Source: Haloarcula mannanilytica (GTDB lineage: Archaea; Halobacteriota; Halobacteria; Halobacteriales; Haloarculaceae). From it: DNA of 64,000 bases. The stretch lies in assembly GCF_005406125.1 (NCBI RefSeq), contig NZ_BIXZ01000002.1, positions 372,001-436,000 on the forward strand, in the 5' to 3' direction. Position numbers and translations under genes: made by a program. The stretch's first letter is position 1, and the number at the start of each line of letters is the position of its first letter. Below are positions 1 through 9,489 of this stretch, piece by piece. Under the pieces are notes generated by a model. The model was not told the origin of the DNA. It did no database searches and saw only the letters and a list, made by a program, of their open reading frames with translations.

Positions 1-333
1 GGCCGCCGTACCGAGGATGACGCGGTCCAGCCCGCGGTCCAGTAGCGAGATGGCGTCCTCGGCGGTCCGGATGCCACCGCCCAGTTGCACGTCCACGTCG
101 GTCCCCACCGCATCTAGGACGGCGTCGATGGCCGCAGCGTTCTGTCGCTCGCCCTCGAACGCACCGTCGAGGTCGACCAGATGGAGCGTCCGCGCGCCGG
201 CGTCGACCCACCGCTGTGCGGCCTCGACCGGGTCGCCGTAGGTCTTCTCCGTGCCGCGTTCGCCGCCGACCAGTTGGACCACCTGTCCGTCCTGCATGTC
301 GACCGCGGGGACGACCTCGAACTCGGGGAACAT
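1..333 (-). CDS. hisA: HisA, 5' part only (3' end beyond window edge)
   Basis: Phosphoribosylformimino-AICAR ribotide isomerase, fourth step of histidine synthesis, a cytoplasmic TIM barrel. The first 111 residues are present, starting at an ATG at 333. Visible family hallmarks are VVPAVDMQDGQVVQL at the N-terminus with the catalytic Asp near residue 12, HLVDLDGAF near residue 51, and the phosphate-binding QLGGGIR strand near residue 84. The gene runs off the left edge, so its C-terminal half with the second catalytic Asp cannot be assessed. Another histidine gene, hisI, lies 5.5 kb away, so the pathway genes are dispersed rather than in one operon. Confidence 0.95.
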   Translation of the reverse strand, partial: MFPEFEVVPAVDMQDGQVVQLVGGERGTEKTYGDPVEAAQRWVDAGARTLHLVDLDGAFEGERQNAAAIDAVLDAVGTDVDVQLGGGIRTAEDAISLLDRGLDRVILGTAA

Positions 334-413
334 GGCCGGTGGTCCGGCGGCGGCCGTCGAAAGCGTGTCGGTCCGATACGTGGAGACGGCTGTCTGACCC
401 GGCGTACCCCCAT

Positions 414-421
414 CCTTTTAC
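414..421 (+). promoter_or_regulatory. TATA-like box for the gene at 444
   Basis: The sequence CCTTTTAC sits about 26 bases before the ATG at 444, the spacing expected for a leaderless haloarchaeal transcript. Inferred from position and composition only. Confidence 0.4.
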
Positions 422-443
422 GGCGTGATGGGAAAGGTCCGCC

Positions 444-1364
444 ATGGTTACTGCTACACTCGTTCTCACACCGCTGGCCCGTCGGCTCGAAGCAATCATG
501 TTCGGGCCCTACGAGCGCGAATATCGGCTGTTCGAACAGGCTGTCCTGGTCGTCGCCGTCGGCCTGGCGCTGGCCTGGGGGTTGGCCGAGTTCGGCGTCC
601 TGCCGCTCGGTGCCGGGGCGGTGTCGATGCTTGCGACCGCCGCCAGCGTCGCCATTTCGGCTTTTGTCGTCGTCGGCTTGCTGCAGTTTCTCGTCCTCGC
701 GAACGTCCTCGAACGGACGAACGAGGATGTCGCCACGAAGGCCGCTGAACTCGAAGCGGCCGCCGAACAACTGGAAACGACAGCCGAGGAGCTAGAGACC
801 ACCGCCGACGAGGTCGAGGACGCTGCGGAAACGGTCGACGAGGCCGCCGAAGATGTCGAGCAGACGGCGGACGATGTCGAGAAAACCGCGGACGAGGTCG
901 AACAGACGGCTGACGAAGTTGAACAGACCGTCGACGAGGTCGAGCAGACGGCCGATGAGGTCGAACAGACGGCTGACGAAGTTGAACAGACCGCGACCAA
1001 GACCGGCGACGAGGACGCCGCCGAGAAGGTGACCGAAGTCAAGGACAAGACGACCGAGGTCAAGGACAAGACGACTGAAGTGAAAGACAAGACAGCCGAA
1101 GTCAAGAACAAAGCCACGGAGACGAAAGACAAGACGACCGAGGTCAAGGACAAGACGACTGAAGTGAAAGACAAGACCAGCGATGCGAAACAGACCGCTG
1201 AGTCGGTCACGGAGGAAGCCGAAGCGGCCAAGCGGACGGCGAGTGAAGTCGAAGAGACAGCGAGCGAAGTCGAGGAGACCATGCCGGCCGACGACGAACA
1301 CCTCGCTGACGAGGGTGGCGAGTCCAGCACCACCGACAGCGGCTCGGACGAGCGGTCCCGCTAG
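444..1364 (+). CDS. Membrane-anchored heptad-repeat coiled-coil protein
   Basis: A 306-residue protein of unknown function. Two hydrophobic segments (about residues 33-50 and 58-88) anchor the N-terminus. The rest is charged and almost wholly built of seven-residue repeats: about ten TADEVEQ-type units (residues 105-190) followed by about eight TTEVKDK-type units (residues 195-250), then an acidic tail. The first block is acidic, the second alternates K and E/D. Such repeats resemble LEA or apolipoprotein-like amphipathic helices; whether this one is a stress protector, a cytoskeletal tether or a membrane stalk cannot be told. The repeats are near identical at DNA level, so the copy number probably varies between strains. 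Long open frames on the opposite strand are by-products of the repeats. Confidence 0.85.
   Translation: MVTATLVLTPLARRLEAIMFGPYEREYRLFEQAVLVVAVGLALAWGLAEFGVLPLGAGAVSMLATAASVAISAFVVVGLLQFLVLANVLERTNEDVATKAAELEAAAEQLETTAEELETTADEVEDAAETVDEAAEDVEQTADDVEKTADEVEQTADEVEQTVDEVEQTADEVEQTADEVEQTATKTGDEDAAEKVTEVKDKTTEVKDKTTEVKDKTAEVKNKATETKDKTTEVKDKTTEVKDKTSDAKQTAESVTEEAEAAKRTASEVEETASEVEETMPADDEHLADEGGESSTTDSGSDERSR
898..993 (+). repeat. In-gene direct repeat, 33 bp, offset 63 bp
   Basis: A 33-base stretch at 898-930 recurs identically at 961-993, an offset of nine times seven bases, equal to three protein heptads. It lies within the acidic coiled-coil block of the gene at 444 and points to recent in-frame duplication. 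Confidence 0.85.
1044..1177 (+). repeat. In-gene direct repeat, 50 bp, offset 84 bp
   Basis: A 50-base stretch at 1044-1093 recurs identically at 1128-1177. The offset of 84 bases equals four heptads, so the frame is kept. It encodes the TTEVKDK block of the gene at 444. Confidence 0.85.
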
Positions 1365-1433
1365 CGGCTGTCGCCGGCGCTAGACGCATTATCCGTTCGG
1401 TACGTTTTAACGGGGTGAGGGACTGGCACCTGT

Positions 1434-2642
1434 ATGGTCGAACTTCTCTTTGCCCTCGGCGTTCTGGTGGCTATCTTCGTCGGGTTCAATATTGGGGGGT
1501 CTTCGACGGGTGTCGCGTTCGGGCCTGCCGTCGGGTCGAACACGCTCTCGAAGCTCTCGGCGGCGGCCCTGATGACTATCTTCGCCCTAGCTGGGGGACT
1601 CATCGTCGGCCCGGAAGTCGTCGAAAGCCTCGGGAGCGACCTCGTTGCGACGCAGTTCTCGCCGCTGATTAGCATCGTCGTCCTGTTTTTCATCGGCGTT
1701 GCGCTGTTTCTCTCGAACGTGGTCGGCGTCCCGGCGTCGACCTCGATGACGGCCGTCGGCGCCATCGCGGGCCTCGGCCTCGCTCGCGGGACGCTGAACG
1801 CCGCGCTGATGCTCGAAATCGTCTCCTGGTGGCTCGTCTCGCCGATCATCGCCTTCTGGGTCAGCGGCGTCATCGGGCGGTACTTCTACCCCAGACTCGT
1901 CGAGTGGTTCGCCGTCTCCCAGAGCGAAGGCGCGCTGCTCGATTTCGACCGGTCGGGGGCTGTTCCACGGCCCAGCCTCGGCGAGAACACGACGCCGCGT
2001 GAGTTCGTTGGCACCGTCGTCGTCATCGGTATCGGCTGTTATATGGCCTTCTCAGCGGGCGCGTCGAACGTCGCCAACGCCGTCGCCCCCCTCGTGGGTA
2101 ACGGCTCGCTGGAGATGTACCCGGCTATCCTGCTCGGCGGCGGGGCCATCGGCCTCGGTGCCTTTACCATCGCCCGTCGGACGATGGACACGGTCGGCAA
2201 CGATCTGACCGACCTCCCGCTGGTGGCCGCCATCGTCGTCGCGGCGGTCGCCTCCACTATCGTCACCTTCCTCTCCGCGCTGGGTATCCCGGCGAGTTTC
2301 GTCATTATCGCCACGATGAGCATCGTCGGCCTCGGCTGGGGCCGGGCGACGCGAACGACGAGCCTCTCCGACACTGTGCAGGGCGAGACGCCCGTTGCCT
2401 CTGTCGGTGCGCTGACCACCGATGCGGAAGCCGCGGACGCGCCGACCGTCGGCGGCAAGAAGGGGACGCCGAAACCGGCCGAGACCGAACCCATCGGCGA
2501 GGAGTCCCGAGAGGACATCCCGTCGGCGTCAGACCTGTTCGAGCCCGGGACCACTGCCAGAGTGATTTTCCTCCAGAACATCGTCCCCTCGATTGCGACG
2601 CTCGCGGCGTATCTGGTGTTCCGGTTCCTGCCAATCGCCTGA
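1434..2642 (+). CDS. pitA: Inorganic phosphate transporter, PiT family
   Basis: Low-affinity phosphate (metal-phosphate) permease in the cytoplasmic membrane. The 402-residue protein has the PiT plan of two homologous halves around a central soluble loop. The diagnostic motif is GASNVANAVAPLVG near residue 208; the N-terminal half has the degenerate counterpart GGSSTGVAFGPAVGSN near residue 24. At least ten hydrophobic segments are visible, and a hydrophilic linker (about residues 300-365, rich in acidic residues) precedes the last membrane helix. A TTTTAA box lies about 28 bases upstream, consistent with a leaderless mRNA. The gene stands alone, with no adjacent PhoU-like gene. The symbol is by family only. 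Confidence 0.9.
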   Translation: MVELLFALGVLVAIFVGFNIGGSSTGVAFGPAVGSNTLSKLSAAALMTIFALAGGLIVGPEVVESLGSDLVATQFSPLISIVVLFFIGVALFLSNVVGVPASTSMTAVGAIAGLGLARGTLNAALMLEIVSWWLVSPIIAFWVSGVIGRYFYPRLVEWFAVSQSEGALLDFDRSGAVPRPSLGENTTPREFVGTVVVIGIGCYMAFSAGASNVANAVAPLVGNGSLEMYPAILLGGGAIGLGAFTIARRTMDTVGNDLTDLPLVAAIVVAAVASTIVTFLSALGIPASFVIIATMSIVGLGWGRATRTTSLSDTVQGETPVASVGALTTDAEAADAPTVGGKKGTPKPAETEPIGEESREDIPSASDLFEPGTTARVIFLQNIVPSIATLAAYLVFRFLPIA

Positions 2643-2768
2643 GCGGTGACCATTCTCCAACCGACGGCACCGATTCTCCGACGAATCCCCGCGTTGTCCC
2701 TCATTATTTTGCACGGCCTAAACCCGAAGGGCAAAGTCTAACAGGGCGGGGTTCGAACCCGTCAGGTG

Positions 2769-3158
2769 ATGCCCACGGTAGAGTACCTTAACTACGAAGT
2801 AGTGGACGATAACGGCTGGGACATGTACGACGACGACGTCTTCGCAGAGGCGTCCGACATGGACCTCTCTGACGAGGACTACGGGTCCCTTGAAGTGAAC
2901 GAAGGCGAGTACATCCTTGAGGCCGCCGAGGCCCAGGGCTATGACTGGCCCTTCTCGTGTCGCGCCGGGGCCTGTGCGAACTGTGCCGCCATCGTCCTCG
3001 AAGGCGACATCGACATGGACATGCAGCAGATCCTCAGCGACGAGGAAGTCGAAGACAAGAACGTTCGCCTGACCTGTATCGGCAGTCCGGACGCCGACGA
3101 GGTCAAGATCGTCTACAACGCCAAGCACCTCGATTACCTGCAGAACCGCGTCATCTAA
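2769..3158 (+). CDS. fer: Halobacterial-type 2Fe-2S ferredoxin
   Basis: Plant-type [2Fe-2S] ferredoxin, the electron acceptor of 2-oxoacid:ferredoxin oxidoreductases in haloarchaea. Cluster ligands are C64, C69 and C72 (CRAGACANC) and C103. An acidic N-terminal extension of about 35 residues, characteristic of halophilic ferredoxins, is present. The protein matches what I remember of the Haloarcula marismortui ferredoxin, whose mature form starts PTVEYLNYE, so the ATG at 2769 is chosen over the in-frame GTG at 2766; the Met is probably removed. The gene is monocistronic with its own upstream AT-rich stretch (about 2700-2710). Confidence 0.97.
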   Translation: MPTVEYLNYEVVDDNGWDMYDDDVFAEASDMDLSDEDYGSLEVNEGEYILEAAEAQGYDWPFSCRAGACANCAAIVLEGDIDMDMQQILSDEEVEDKNVRLTCIGSPDADEVKIVYNAKHLDYLQNRVI

Positions 3159-3245
3159 CGCGGGGTCTGCAGCGCACTACATTTCCTTTCTCGGGTAGCA
3201 CCCGCTTTTCACAACCGTCGTATCGGAACCATTAGGGGCTGTGCT

Positions 3246-4283
3246 ATGTTGCATATAGCCGTGCTCGGGTCGATACCGGACCTGCTTCGGCTGGTCGCCG
3301 TCCCGGTGTTCGGGTGGGCAGCCTACCGCGACGTGAAAACTCGCCGGGTGCCCAACCGGACCTGGACTCCGCTGGCGGTATTGGCGGTCGTCCTCCTGCT
3401 GTGGGACGCCTACACCGTCTGGACCGGCCCGACGGCGGTCGGCCAGCGGCTGTTTTTCATCAGGGTCGCGATCAGCCTCGGCTTCGTTATCCCGCTGTCG
3501 TATGGCTTCTGGCTCATTGGTGGCTTCGGCGGGGCCGACGCGAAGGCGTTCATGCTTATCGCCGTTCTCTTTCCCGCCTATCCAGTGTACTACCTGCCGA
3601 CCGTCGCACTCCCGCTCCAGCAGACCGCTGTCGGTGTCTTCTCGCTGACGGTGCTTTCGAACACCGTCCTCGCCGGGATCATCTATCCGCTGGCCGTCGC
3701 CGCCGGCAACCTCGCCAGGGGACGCTTTTCGCTGGCGATGTTCATCGGCCGCCCCGTCCCCGTCAAGCAGGTGACTGCGGAGTACGGTCGCCTGCTCGAA
3801 TCGCCCGATGGGTTCGACCGCAGCGGTCTCGACCTCGACGCGCTCCGGATGTATCTCCAGTGGCGCGACTGCTCGCTCGCTGACATCCGCGCCGACCCCG
3901 ACCAACATCGGCTGCCGACCTCGCTGCCGCGGGTTCCGAACGACCCCGGCGACGGCTCGCTGGCGACCGACGGCGGTGATCCCGTGGCCAACGACGTGGA
4001 CAAGTCGGGCGGTGACGACGCTTCGGCGCAGGCTGTGGCTGACAACACTGACACCATCGACGACCCCTGGGGTGCCGAGCGGTTCCTGAACGACATCGAC
4101 CACTCGGCCTACGGCACGTCACCGGACCAACTCCGGGACGGACTGGAGGTGCTCGTCGAAGAAGACGAGGTGTGGATCTCCCCCGGAATTCCGTTCCTCG
4201 TTCCGATGTTCGCCGGGCTGGTCGTCTCGCTCACCTACGGCGACGTGCTGTTCTCGCTGTTGCAGATGGTCGGACTGGCCTGA
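3246..4283 (+). CDS. pibD: Prepilin / preflagellin peptidase, A24 family
   Basis: Membrane aspartyl protease that removes class III signal peptides from type IV pilins and archaellins before assembly. The catalytic pair is visible: D29 in [13 protein letters not shown] and D98 in the GGADAK (GxGD-type) motif. Hydrophobic segments lie at about 5-25, 41-58, 72-93, 100-125 and 135-155, with a final one at about 315-340. The protein (345 residues) is longer than bacterial counterparts because of a hydrophilic, acidic region of about 130 residues (180-310) between the catalytic core and the last helix; haloarchaeal PibD proteins also carry such an insert. No pilin or archaellin gene is adjacent. 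Confidence 0.88.
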   Translation: MLHIAVLGSIPDLLRLVAVPVFGWAAYRDVKTRRVPNRTWTPLAVLAVVLLLWDAYTVWTGPTAVGQRLFFIRVAISLGFVIPLSYGFWLIGGFGGADAKAFMLIAVLFPAYPVYYLPTVALPLQQTAVGVFSLTVLSNTVLAGIIYPLAVAAGNLARGRFSLAMFIGRPVPVKQVTAEYGRLLESPDGFDRSGLDLDALRMYLQWRDCSLADIRADPDQHRLPTSLPRVPNDPGDGSLATDGGDPVANDVDKSGGDDASAQAVADNTDTIDDPWGAERFLNDIDHSAYGTSPDQLRDGLEVLVEEDEVWISPGIPFLVPMFAGLVVSLTYGDVLFSLLQMVGLA

Positions 4284-4301
4284 CACAGTCAGGACGAACA
4301 T

Positions 4302-4324
4302 TCTCTCAGCAGAGAGTTTTTATA
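4302..4324 (+). terminator. Hairpin plus T-tract after pibD
   Basis: TCTCT-CAGC-AGAGA (4302-4315) forms a short stem-loop followed by GTTTTTATAT. It sits 18 bases past the pibD stop. The T-rich part could equally be a promoter element for the downstream kinase-like gene. Confidence 0.4.
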
Positions 4325-4429
4325 TGAAAATAAACTGTAGTATCTCGTAGCTAACATGGACGGGGTTCTGGGGGTAGACAGTCGTATCGGGGGAGAACCG
4401 CAGCGACGCTTGCGGGGTGTCGCCATCGG

Positions 4430-5833
4430 ATGAGCGACAACGGGACTCGTCGCACGTCCACCGGTGTCGGCTCCGAGGCCGTTCCGCGCCCGCCCTGTCG
4501 GCCGCCGCTCGAACTCATCGAAGCCGACGGGGAATGGCTGGTCAGGGAGTATCGCCGCGACCAGGCCGACGTGACGACCTTCGCCGCGTATGACCGCCGA
4601 ATCGACGCGATGCGAGCAGGACAGGGACGGATGAACGCCGACCGCCACCCCTGTCTCCTGCGGTGGGACGCCCCCGACATCGTCGGGGATATCTATTGGA
4701 ACGAACTGTTCGAGCGCCTCGTGGTCGAATGGAGCCGGATGCTCGACGCGTGGGTGGTCGTCCCCGACGGCGAGCCAGTCGTCTTCCACGCCGCGTCCGA
4801 CCTCGAATCGGCCTACGAGACCGGCAAGACCGTCCTGCGAGAGTACGATTTCAAGCGGCTGGTAGTCCGCGATGGGGACGGAACGACCGAAACGACGGTC
4901 GAACATCGCTTCCTCCGCCACGGCATCGCGGAGTCGGGCGTCCGGTTCGACCGCGAACGGCTTCCGGCGAAATCCGCGGAGGAGACGCCGACAGACGAGA
5001 ATGGCGAAACAGACCCAGACCCACCTGACATTGGGCCAGCGACGCCGTCCAGCACGCTGATGGCCGCGATTCCGGACCTCACGCAACTCGAGGAACTCGA
5101 TACAGCCGGATACGTCCACCGCTACCGTGGAAAGTGGACCGACGGGGAGGAGGCCCTCATCGCGTTGCTGGACCCGGACCGCAGTGACGACCGCACCGCA
5201 GCCAAACGGTTCGTGACGAGCGTCGATGACTGGCAGGCGCTCTCCGACGAGCCGACCGTTGCGACTGTCTACGACGTTGGCGTCAGCCCGAGCCCGTGGG
5301 TGGCGTACCACGCCGGCGAGAGGTCGGCTGAACGGCTCGCTGACGCTCTCTCGCTTGACTCGCGGCTCCGCGTCATCGAGGACATCGCGGCGGCGGCAAC
5401 CGTGGCGGCGCAACAAGATGTGTACGCCACTGAGATCACGCCCGGCACGGTCCGAATCCGCTCGCATAATGAGCCGGCACGCGCAGCGCTCGCCGGATGG
5501 GGTATCGAACGTGCCGTCCGGACAGCGTTCGACGACCGCCGGGTAACGCCTTACACTGCGCCGGAACAGTTGGCGGGAGCCATCGCGACGACGACGCCGG
5601 TGTACCAGCTCGGCACCGTCGCGTACCGGCTGCTCTGCGGGCGCGAGCCGTTCCGCGGCGAGCCCACCCTCCCGAATGCGATCCGTAACGGCACCGTCCG
5701 CCCTGCGAGTGACGGGACCGGTCTCCCGTCTGGTGTCGATGCAGTCTTCCGGCGCGCGATGGCGACGGACCCGAAGCGCCGGTACGCGAGTCCCGAGGCG
5801 TTTGCCGACGCTCTCGCCGATACCCTGCGATAG
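4430..5833 (+). CDS. Protein kinase-like protein, degenerate catalytic site
   Basis: A 467-residue protein. The C-terminal 265 residues resemble the Ser/Thr kinase fold: YTAPEQL near residue 380 matches the APE region that closes the activation segment, [17 protein letters not shown] near 401 matches subdomain IX, and [18 protein letters not shown] near 440 matches subdomain XI. The expected HRD catalytic loop and DFG magnesium motif are missing; in their place are [12 protein letters not shown] and LAGWGIER. No glycine-rich loop is visible and the subdomain II lysine is not recognisable. It is therefore probably a pseudokinase. The N-terminal 200 residues form a separate soluble domain I do not recognise. 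It is a single gene; no partner is obvious. Confidence 0.75.
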   Translation: MSDNGTRRTSTGVGSEAVPRPPCRPPLELIEADGEWLVREYRRDQADVTTFAAYDRRIDAMRAGQGRMNADRHPCLLRWDAPDIVGDIYWNELFERLVVEWSRMLDAWVVVPDGEPVVFHAASDLESAYETGKTVLREYDFKRLVVRDGDGTTETTVEHRFLRHGIAESGVRFDRERLPAKSAEETPTDENGETDPDPPDIGPATPSSTLMAAIPDLTQLEELDTAGYVHRYRGKWTDGEEALIALLDPDRSDDRTAAKRFVTSVDDWQALSDEPTVATVYDVGVSPSPWVAYHAGERSAERLADALSLDSRLRVIEDIAAAATVAAQQDVYATEITPGTVRIRSHNEPARAALAGWGIERAVRTAFDDRRVTPYTAPEQLAGAIATTTPVYQLGTVAYRLLCGREPFRGEPTLPNAIRNGTVRPASDGTGLPSGVDAVFRRAMATDPKRRYASPEAFADALADTLR

Positions 5834-5889
5834 CGAACCGCGGTCGCCTGAGCAGAAGACCTATTTTTCGGACACGCTTCAGCCCGAGT

Positions 5890-6252
5890 ATGACCGAGGT
5901 CGACCTCGCGTTCGACGAGCAGGAGTACATCCCGGCGGTCGCCCAGGACGCCGACACCGGTGAGGTGCTCATGCTCGCCTACGTCACCGAAGAAGCCCTC
6001 CGGAAGACCCGCGAGACGGGGGAGGCTCACTACTACTCCCGCAGCCGCGACGAGCTCTGGCACAAAGGGGGGACGAGCGGCCACACGCAGGCCGTCGAAG
6101 AGGTGCGGGTCGATTGCGACGGGGACGCGCTGCTGTACGTCGTCGACCAGACCGGCGGGGCCTGCCACACCGGCTACGAGTCCTGTTTCCACCGCACCGT
6201 CGACGGCGAGACGGTCGGCGAGCAGGTGTTCGACCCTGACGACGTGTACTGA
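5890..6252 (+). CDS. hisI: Phosphoribosyl-AMP cyclohydrolase
   Basis: Third step of histidine synthesis, opening the adenine ring of PR-AMP. At 120 residues it is the monofunctional form without a HisE domain. Family hallmarks are [30 protein letters not shown], the metal-binding VDCDGDALL and the zinc-ligand region [10 protein letters not shown]. The stop codon overlaps the next start by one base (TGATG), implying translational coupling with the coiled-coil gene downstream, although no functional link is known. Confidence 0.96.
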   Translation: MTEVDLAFDEQEYIPAVAQDADTGEVLMLAYVTEEALRKTRETGEAHYYSRSRDELWHKGGTSGHTQAVEEVRVDCDGDALLYVVDQTGGACHTGYESCFHRTVDGETVGEQVFDPDDVY

Positions 6253-7403
6253 TGGCGCGATCCAATACTGATATCGAACGCAGCGACGGCACTCCCGACG
6301 CCGTGGCGCGTCTCGAACGGGCCGCCGAGGCGTACGACAGGGCACAGGAACGCGTCGAAGAAGTCGGTGCCGACGCCCTGCGTGACTGCCGTGACATCTA
6401 CAGCGAACTGCAGACACTGCTGGAGCGTTACGACGGCCGGGCGACCGGCGGCGGCGACTTCGAGGCGTTCATGGAGTTCCAGGGCCGGGTCGGGACGCTG
6501 ACCGACGACCTCCCCGAGGACCTGCCCGAGCGCGATACCTTCGAAGAAGTCGACGACTTCCTCCAGCAGCGGCGGCTCACTGAGAGCGATTTCGAGCAGG
6601 CCCGCGAGATGCTGTCGCCCGTCGGCGACCTCGTCGGGCGGCTCGATGAACTCGACGAGGCGCGCGAGCGGTACAAGAAGGCCCGGACCGACGCCGGTCG
6701 TCGACGTGAGGAACTGAGCGACCGGATCGACGAACTGGAACGGCTCCAGCGTCTCGGCGACGCCGACCTCGACGCTCCGGTTGAGCGGCTCCGTGAGCCA
6801 ATCGAGTGCTACAACGACGCCGTCACAGCGGCGTTCGATGACTTTCGGAACGATACGCCGGCCAGGGACGCGCTGGCGGTCATCGAGCGGGCGGACGCGT
6901 ACCCGCTGGTCGAGTTCCAGTCACCACCCGAGGAACTCCTGACGTACGTCCGCGAGCACGACGCGGGCCGGGAGCCGATTCCGAAACTCTTGGAGTACGC
7001 CGACTACTCCGCCTCGAAATTGGACCACTACGTCGACGACGCGGCGGCGCTGCGGAGCGCCGTCGCCACCCGGCGGACGTATCTCCGGCGGCTCGATGCC
7101 GAACCGGTCCGCATCGACTGGCCGCCGCCGTCGGCCGACGCCCTGCCGTGGCTCTGTCGGGAGTACCGTTCGGTCATCGCCCGATTCGCCGACGAGTCCG
7201 TGGTCGCGGCACTGCGGGAGGTGCGGAGACTCACAGAGCGGGAGGACTACGAGCGCCTCCGCGAGAGCGCTGTCGCTCGGTCAGAGCTCACAGAATCAGA
7301 ACGCGAGCGACTGGCGAGCGGCGCTGTCGAAGACGAACTGTCGGCCGCCCGCGAGGCCCGCGCAGCTATCGGGGACGCGCTGGACACTTATTCGTCGCTG
7401 TAG
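6252..7403 (+). CDS. Coiled-coil protein, haloarchaeal, unknown function
   Basis: A 383-residue, very acidic and arginine-rich soluble protein with no signal peptide or membrane helix. Most of it is predicted helical: long stretches of charged heptads at about 20-60, 120-195 and 320-375. It overlaps hisI by one base, so the two are co-transcribed. I recall a family of similar haloarchaeal proteins usually next to hisI (possibly DUF7118), but no function is known to me. It ends with a 16-base tail-to-tail overlap with glmM on the other strand. Confidence 0.85.
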   Translation: MARSNTDIERSDGTPDAVARLERAAEAYDRAQERVEEVGADALRDCRDIYSELQTLLERYDGRATGGGDFEAFMEFQGRVGTLTDDLPEDLPERDTFEEVDDFLQQRRLTESDFEQAREMLSPVGDLVGRLDELDEARERYKKARTDAGRRREELSDRIDELERLQRLGDADLDAPVERLREPIECYNDAVTAAFDDFRNDTPARDALAVIERADAYPLVEFQSPPEELLTYVREHDAGREPIPKLLEYADYSASKLDHYVDDAAALRSAVATRRTYLRRLDAEPVRIDWPPPSADALPWLCREYRSVIARFADESVVAALREVRRLTEREDYERLRESAVARSELTESERERLASGAVEDELSAAREARAAIGDALDTYSSL

Positions 7404-8767
7404 GTATCCGTTCGCTGTGTCGCCCGGCTGACCATCGTCTCGGCGAGTTCCTCGGCCCGGTCGAGCGTGCGCGCCTCGGCGTAGACGCGGACGACTGGCT
7501 CCGTCCCGGACGGTCGGGCCAGCACCCAGCCGTCGCCGTAGTCCAGCCGGTAGCCGTCCGTCGTATCGAGGTCGGCCGTCGCGTCGTTCGCGTGGGATTC
7601 GATGCCTTCGAGCATTGCCTCGCGCTCGTCTTCGGTCTCGTATTCGAGGTTCCGCCGGACGTTGTAGTAGTCGTCGTAGTCCGCCGCGACCTCGCTTGCC
7701 GGCCGGTCGGCGACGAGTTCGAGGAATTTCGCGGCGGTGAACGCGCCGTCCCGAGCGATGCGGTAGTCCGGAAAGAGGATGCCGCCGTTGCCCTCGCCGG
7801 CGATGGCGACGTGGGTGCCCTCGTCCTGCAGTCTGCGGATGCGGCTGACGATGTACGTCGATCCGATAGGTGTCAGCGAGAGGGTCGCACCGGCGTCCTC
7901 AACCACGTCGACCAGCCGCTGAGAGGCGTTGACCGCCGAAACGACGCCGTCGCCGGCCTCGATTTTCGCCGCTGCGAGCGCGGCCAGCGCCGCGTCGCCC
8001 TCGATGTGTGTTCCGGTCTCGTCGACGAACATCCCGCGGTCGGCGTCGCCGTCGTGAGCGAACCCGAGGTCGGCGTCGGTCGCGCGGACGTACGCCCGCA
8101 GGTCTTCGAGGTTCTCGGCGACGGGTTCGGGGTCGCGGCCGGGGAAGTGGCCGTCGGGCTGGGTGTTGACGGTATGGACCTCACAGCCGAGTTCGCGGAA
8201 CAGGTCGGGGCTCGTGAGCGACCCGGCACCGTGGCCGGGGTCGACGACGACGGTGAGGTCGGCGTCGGCGATGCGGTCGCGATCGACGGCGGAAAGCACT
8301 TGCTCGCGGTAGCGGCGGCGAGCGCTGGCGATATCGTTGTCGGACCCGACGGTTTCCCAATTCGCGTAGGTCGGCGTGTCGTCCCGGATCGAGTGTTCGA
8401 CGCGGTCGAGCGTGTCCCGCGTCAGTTCCACGCCGTCCGCGCCGATGAGCTTCACGCCGTTGTACGCGGCCGGGTTGTGACTCGCCGTGATCATCACACC
8501 CGGGACCCCCTCGCGCTCGCAGTAGGCCTGCAGGCCCGGCGTCGGGACGACGCCGAGCCGGTCCACGTCGAACCCGACGGTTGTCAGGCCGCTGGTCGCG
8601 GCGTTCGTGAACGTCCGCCCAGTCGTCCGCGTGTCCCGGGCGATGGCCACGCGGTCGTGATGCTCACGCCAGACATCCCCGGCGGCCTGTGCAACCCGCA
8701 GGACGTACCGCGGTGTCAACTCCTCGCCCGCGACACCCCGGACGCCGCTCGACCCGAACACTTGCAT
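7388..8767 (-). CDS. glmM: Phosphoglucosamine / phosphohexomutase
   Basis: Alpha-D-phosphohexomutase of 459 residues that interconverts hexose 6- and 1-phosphates, here most likely glucosamine or mannose phosphate for glycan precursors. All four domain signatures are seen: the phosphoserine loop TASHNP with Ser96, the metal loop DGDADRGM near residue 242, the sugar-binding GEGNGG near 325, and the phosphate-binding RPSGTEP near 425. Substrate preference cannot be read from the motifs, so glmM is a best guess over a phosphomannomutase. The gene is monocistronic; the start at 8767 lies head to head with pyrE (86 bases). Confidence 0.88.
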   Translation of the reverse strand: MQVFGSSGVRGVAGEELTPRYVLRVAQAAGDVWREHHDRVAIARDTRTTGRTFTNAATSGLTTVGFDVDRLGVVPTPGLQAYCEREGVPGVMITASHNPAAYNGVKLIGADGVELTRDTLDRVEHSIRDDTPTYANWETVGSDNDIASARRRYREQVLSAVDRDRIADADLTVVVDPGHGAGSLTSPDLFRELGCEVHTVNTQPDGHFPGRDPEPVAENLEDLRAYVRATDADLGFAHDGDADRGMFVDETGTHIEGDAALAALAAAKIEAGDGVVSAVNASQRLVDVVEDAGATLSLTPIGSTYIVSRIRRLQDEGTHVAIAGEGNGGILFPDYRIARDGAFTAAKFLELVADRPASEVAADYDDYYNVRRNLEYETEDEREAMLEGIESHANDATADLDTTDGYRLDYGDGWVLARPSGTEPVVRVYAEARTLDRAEELAETMVSRATQRTDTYSDE

Positions 8768-8853
8768 TCGAGCGAGTGTCTGAGGGCGAGCGGCTTAGGA
8801 ATGTCGCTGTCCGAATCCAACAGTCATTAGCCCTGTGACTGTCCAGTGAGCGT

Positions 8854-9405
8854 ATGGCAAACGACGACCTCATCGCGGCCCTGCGGGACGCCGACGCCGT
8901 CAAGTTCGGGGAGTTCGAGCTCTCCCACGGCGGTACGTCGAACTACTACGTCGACAAGTACATCTTCGAGACCAACCCCGACTGTCTGGACCTCATCGCC
9001 GAGTCGTTCGCCGAACGAATCGCCGAATGGGACACGGACGCCACCCTCGCCGGCGTCGCCCTCGGCGCGGTCCCGCTGGTCGCCGTCACGAGCGTCGAGA
9101 CCGGCATCCCCTACGTTATCGCCCGCAAGCAGGCCAAGGAGTACGGCACGGGCAACCGCATCGAGGGCGACCTGCCCGACGGCGAGGAGGTCATTATTCT
9201 GGAGGACATCGCGACGACCGGTCAGAGCGCCGTCGACGCCGCTGAGGCGCTCCGCGAGGCTGGGGCCGTCGTCAACCGCGTCCTCGTCGTCGTCGACCGC
9301 GAGGAAGGTGCCAAGGAGAATCTCGCCGACCACGACCTCGAACTATCCTCGCTCGTGACCGCCTCGGACCTGCTCGCCGACGCGCCCGACGACATCGACG
9401 TGTAA
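8854..9405 (+). CDS. pyrE: Orotate phosphoribosyltransferase
   Basis: Fifth step of UMP synthesis, joining orotate to PRPP. The 183-residue protein shows the PRPP-binding loop [15 protein letters not shown] near residue 115, the orotate-binding region [11 protein letters not shown] near residue 28, and [12 protein letters not shown] in the flexible loop. Haloarchaea often have two pyrE genes; this short form is the type used in uracil-auxotrophy selection in other species. It is followed by the glutaredoxin gene after 84 bases. Confidence 0.95.
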   Translation: MANDDLIAALRDADAVKFGEFELSHGGTSNYYVDKYIFETNPDCLDLIAESFAERIAEWDTDATLAGVALGAVPLVAVTSVETGIPYVIARKQAKEYGTGNRIEGDLPDGEEVIILEDIATTGQSAVDAAEALREAGAVVNRVLVVVDREEGAKENLADHDLELSSLVTASDLLADAPDDIDV

Positions 9406-9489
9406 CGCCGGCAAATTGCCCTCGCCCCTGCACGGCCCGGACACACCATCGATGTGTTCTTGACGATGGCCCGTCTAGAATGGGGCGCA

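Noticed and set aside
509-1333. Long valine/serine-rich open frame on the minus strand
   Set aside because: By-product of the heptad repeats of the gene at 444.
7148-8830. A 560-codon open frame on the plus strand
   Set aside because: It is antisense to glmM. GC-rich haloarchaeal genes keep the opposite strand open; the translation is Arg/Val-rich with no domain.
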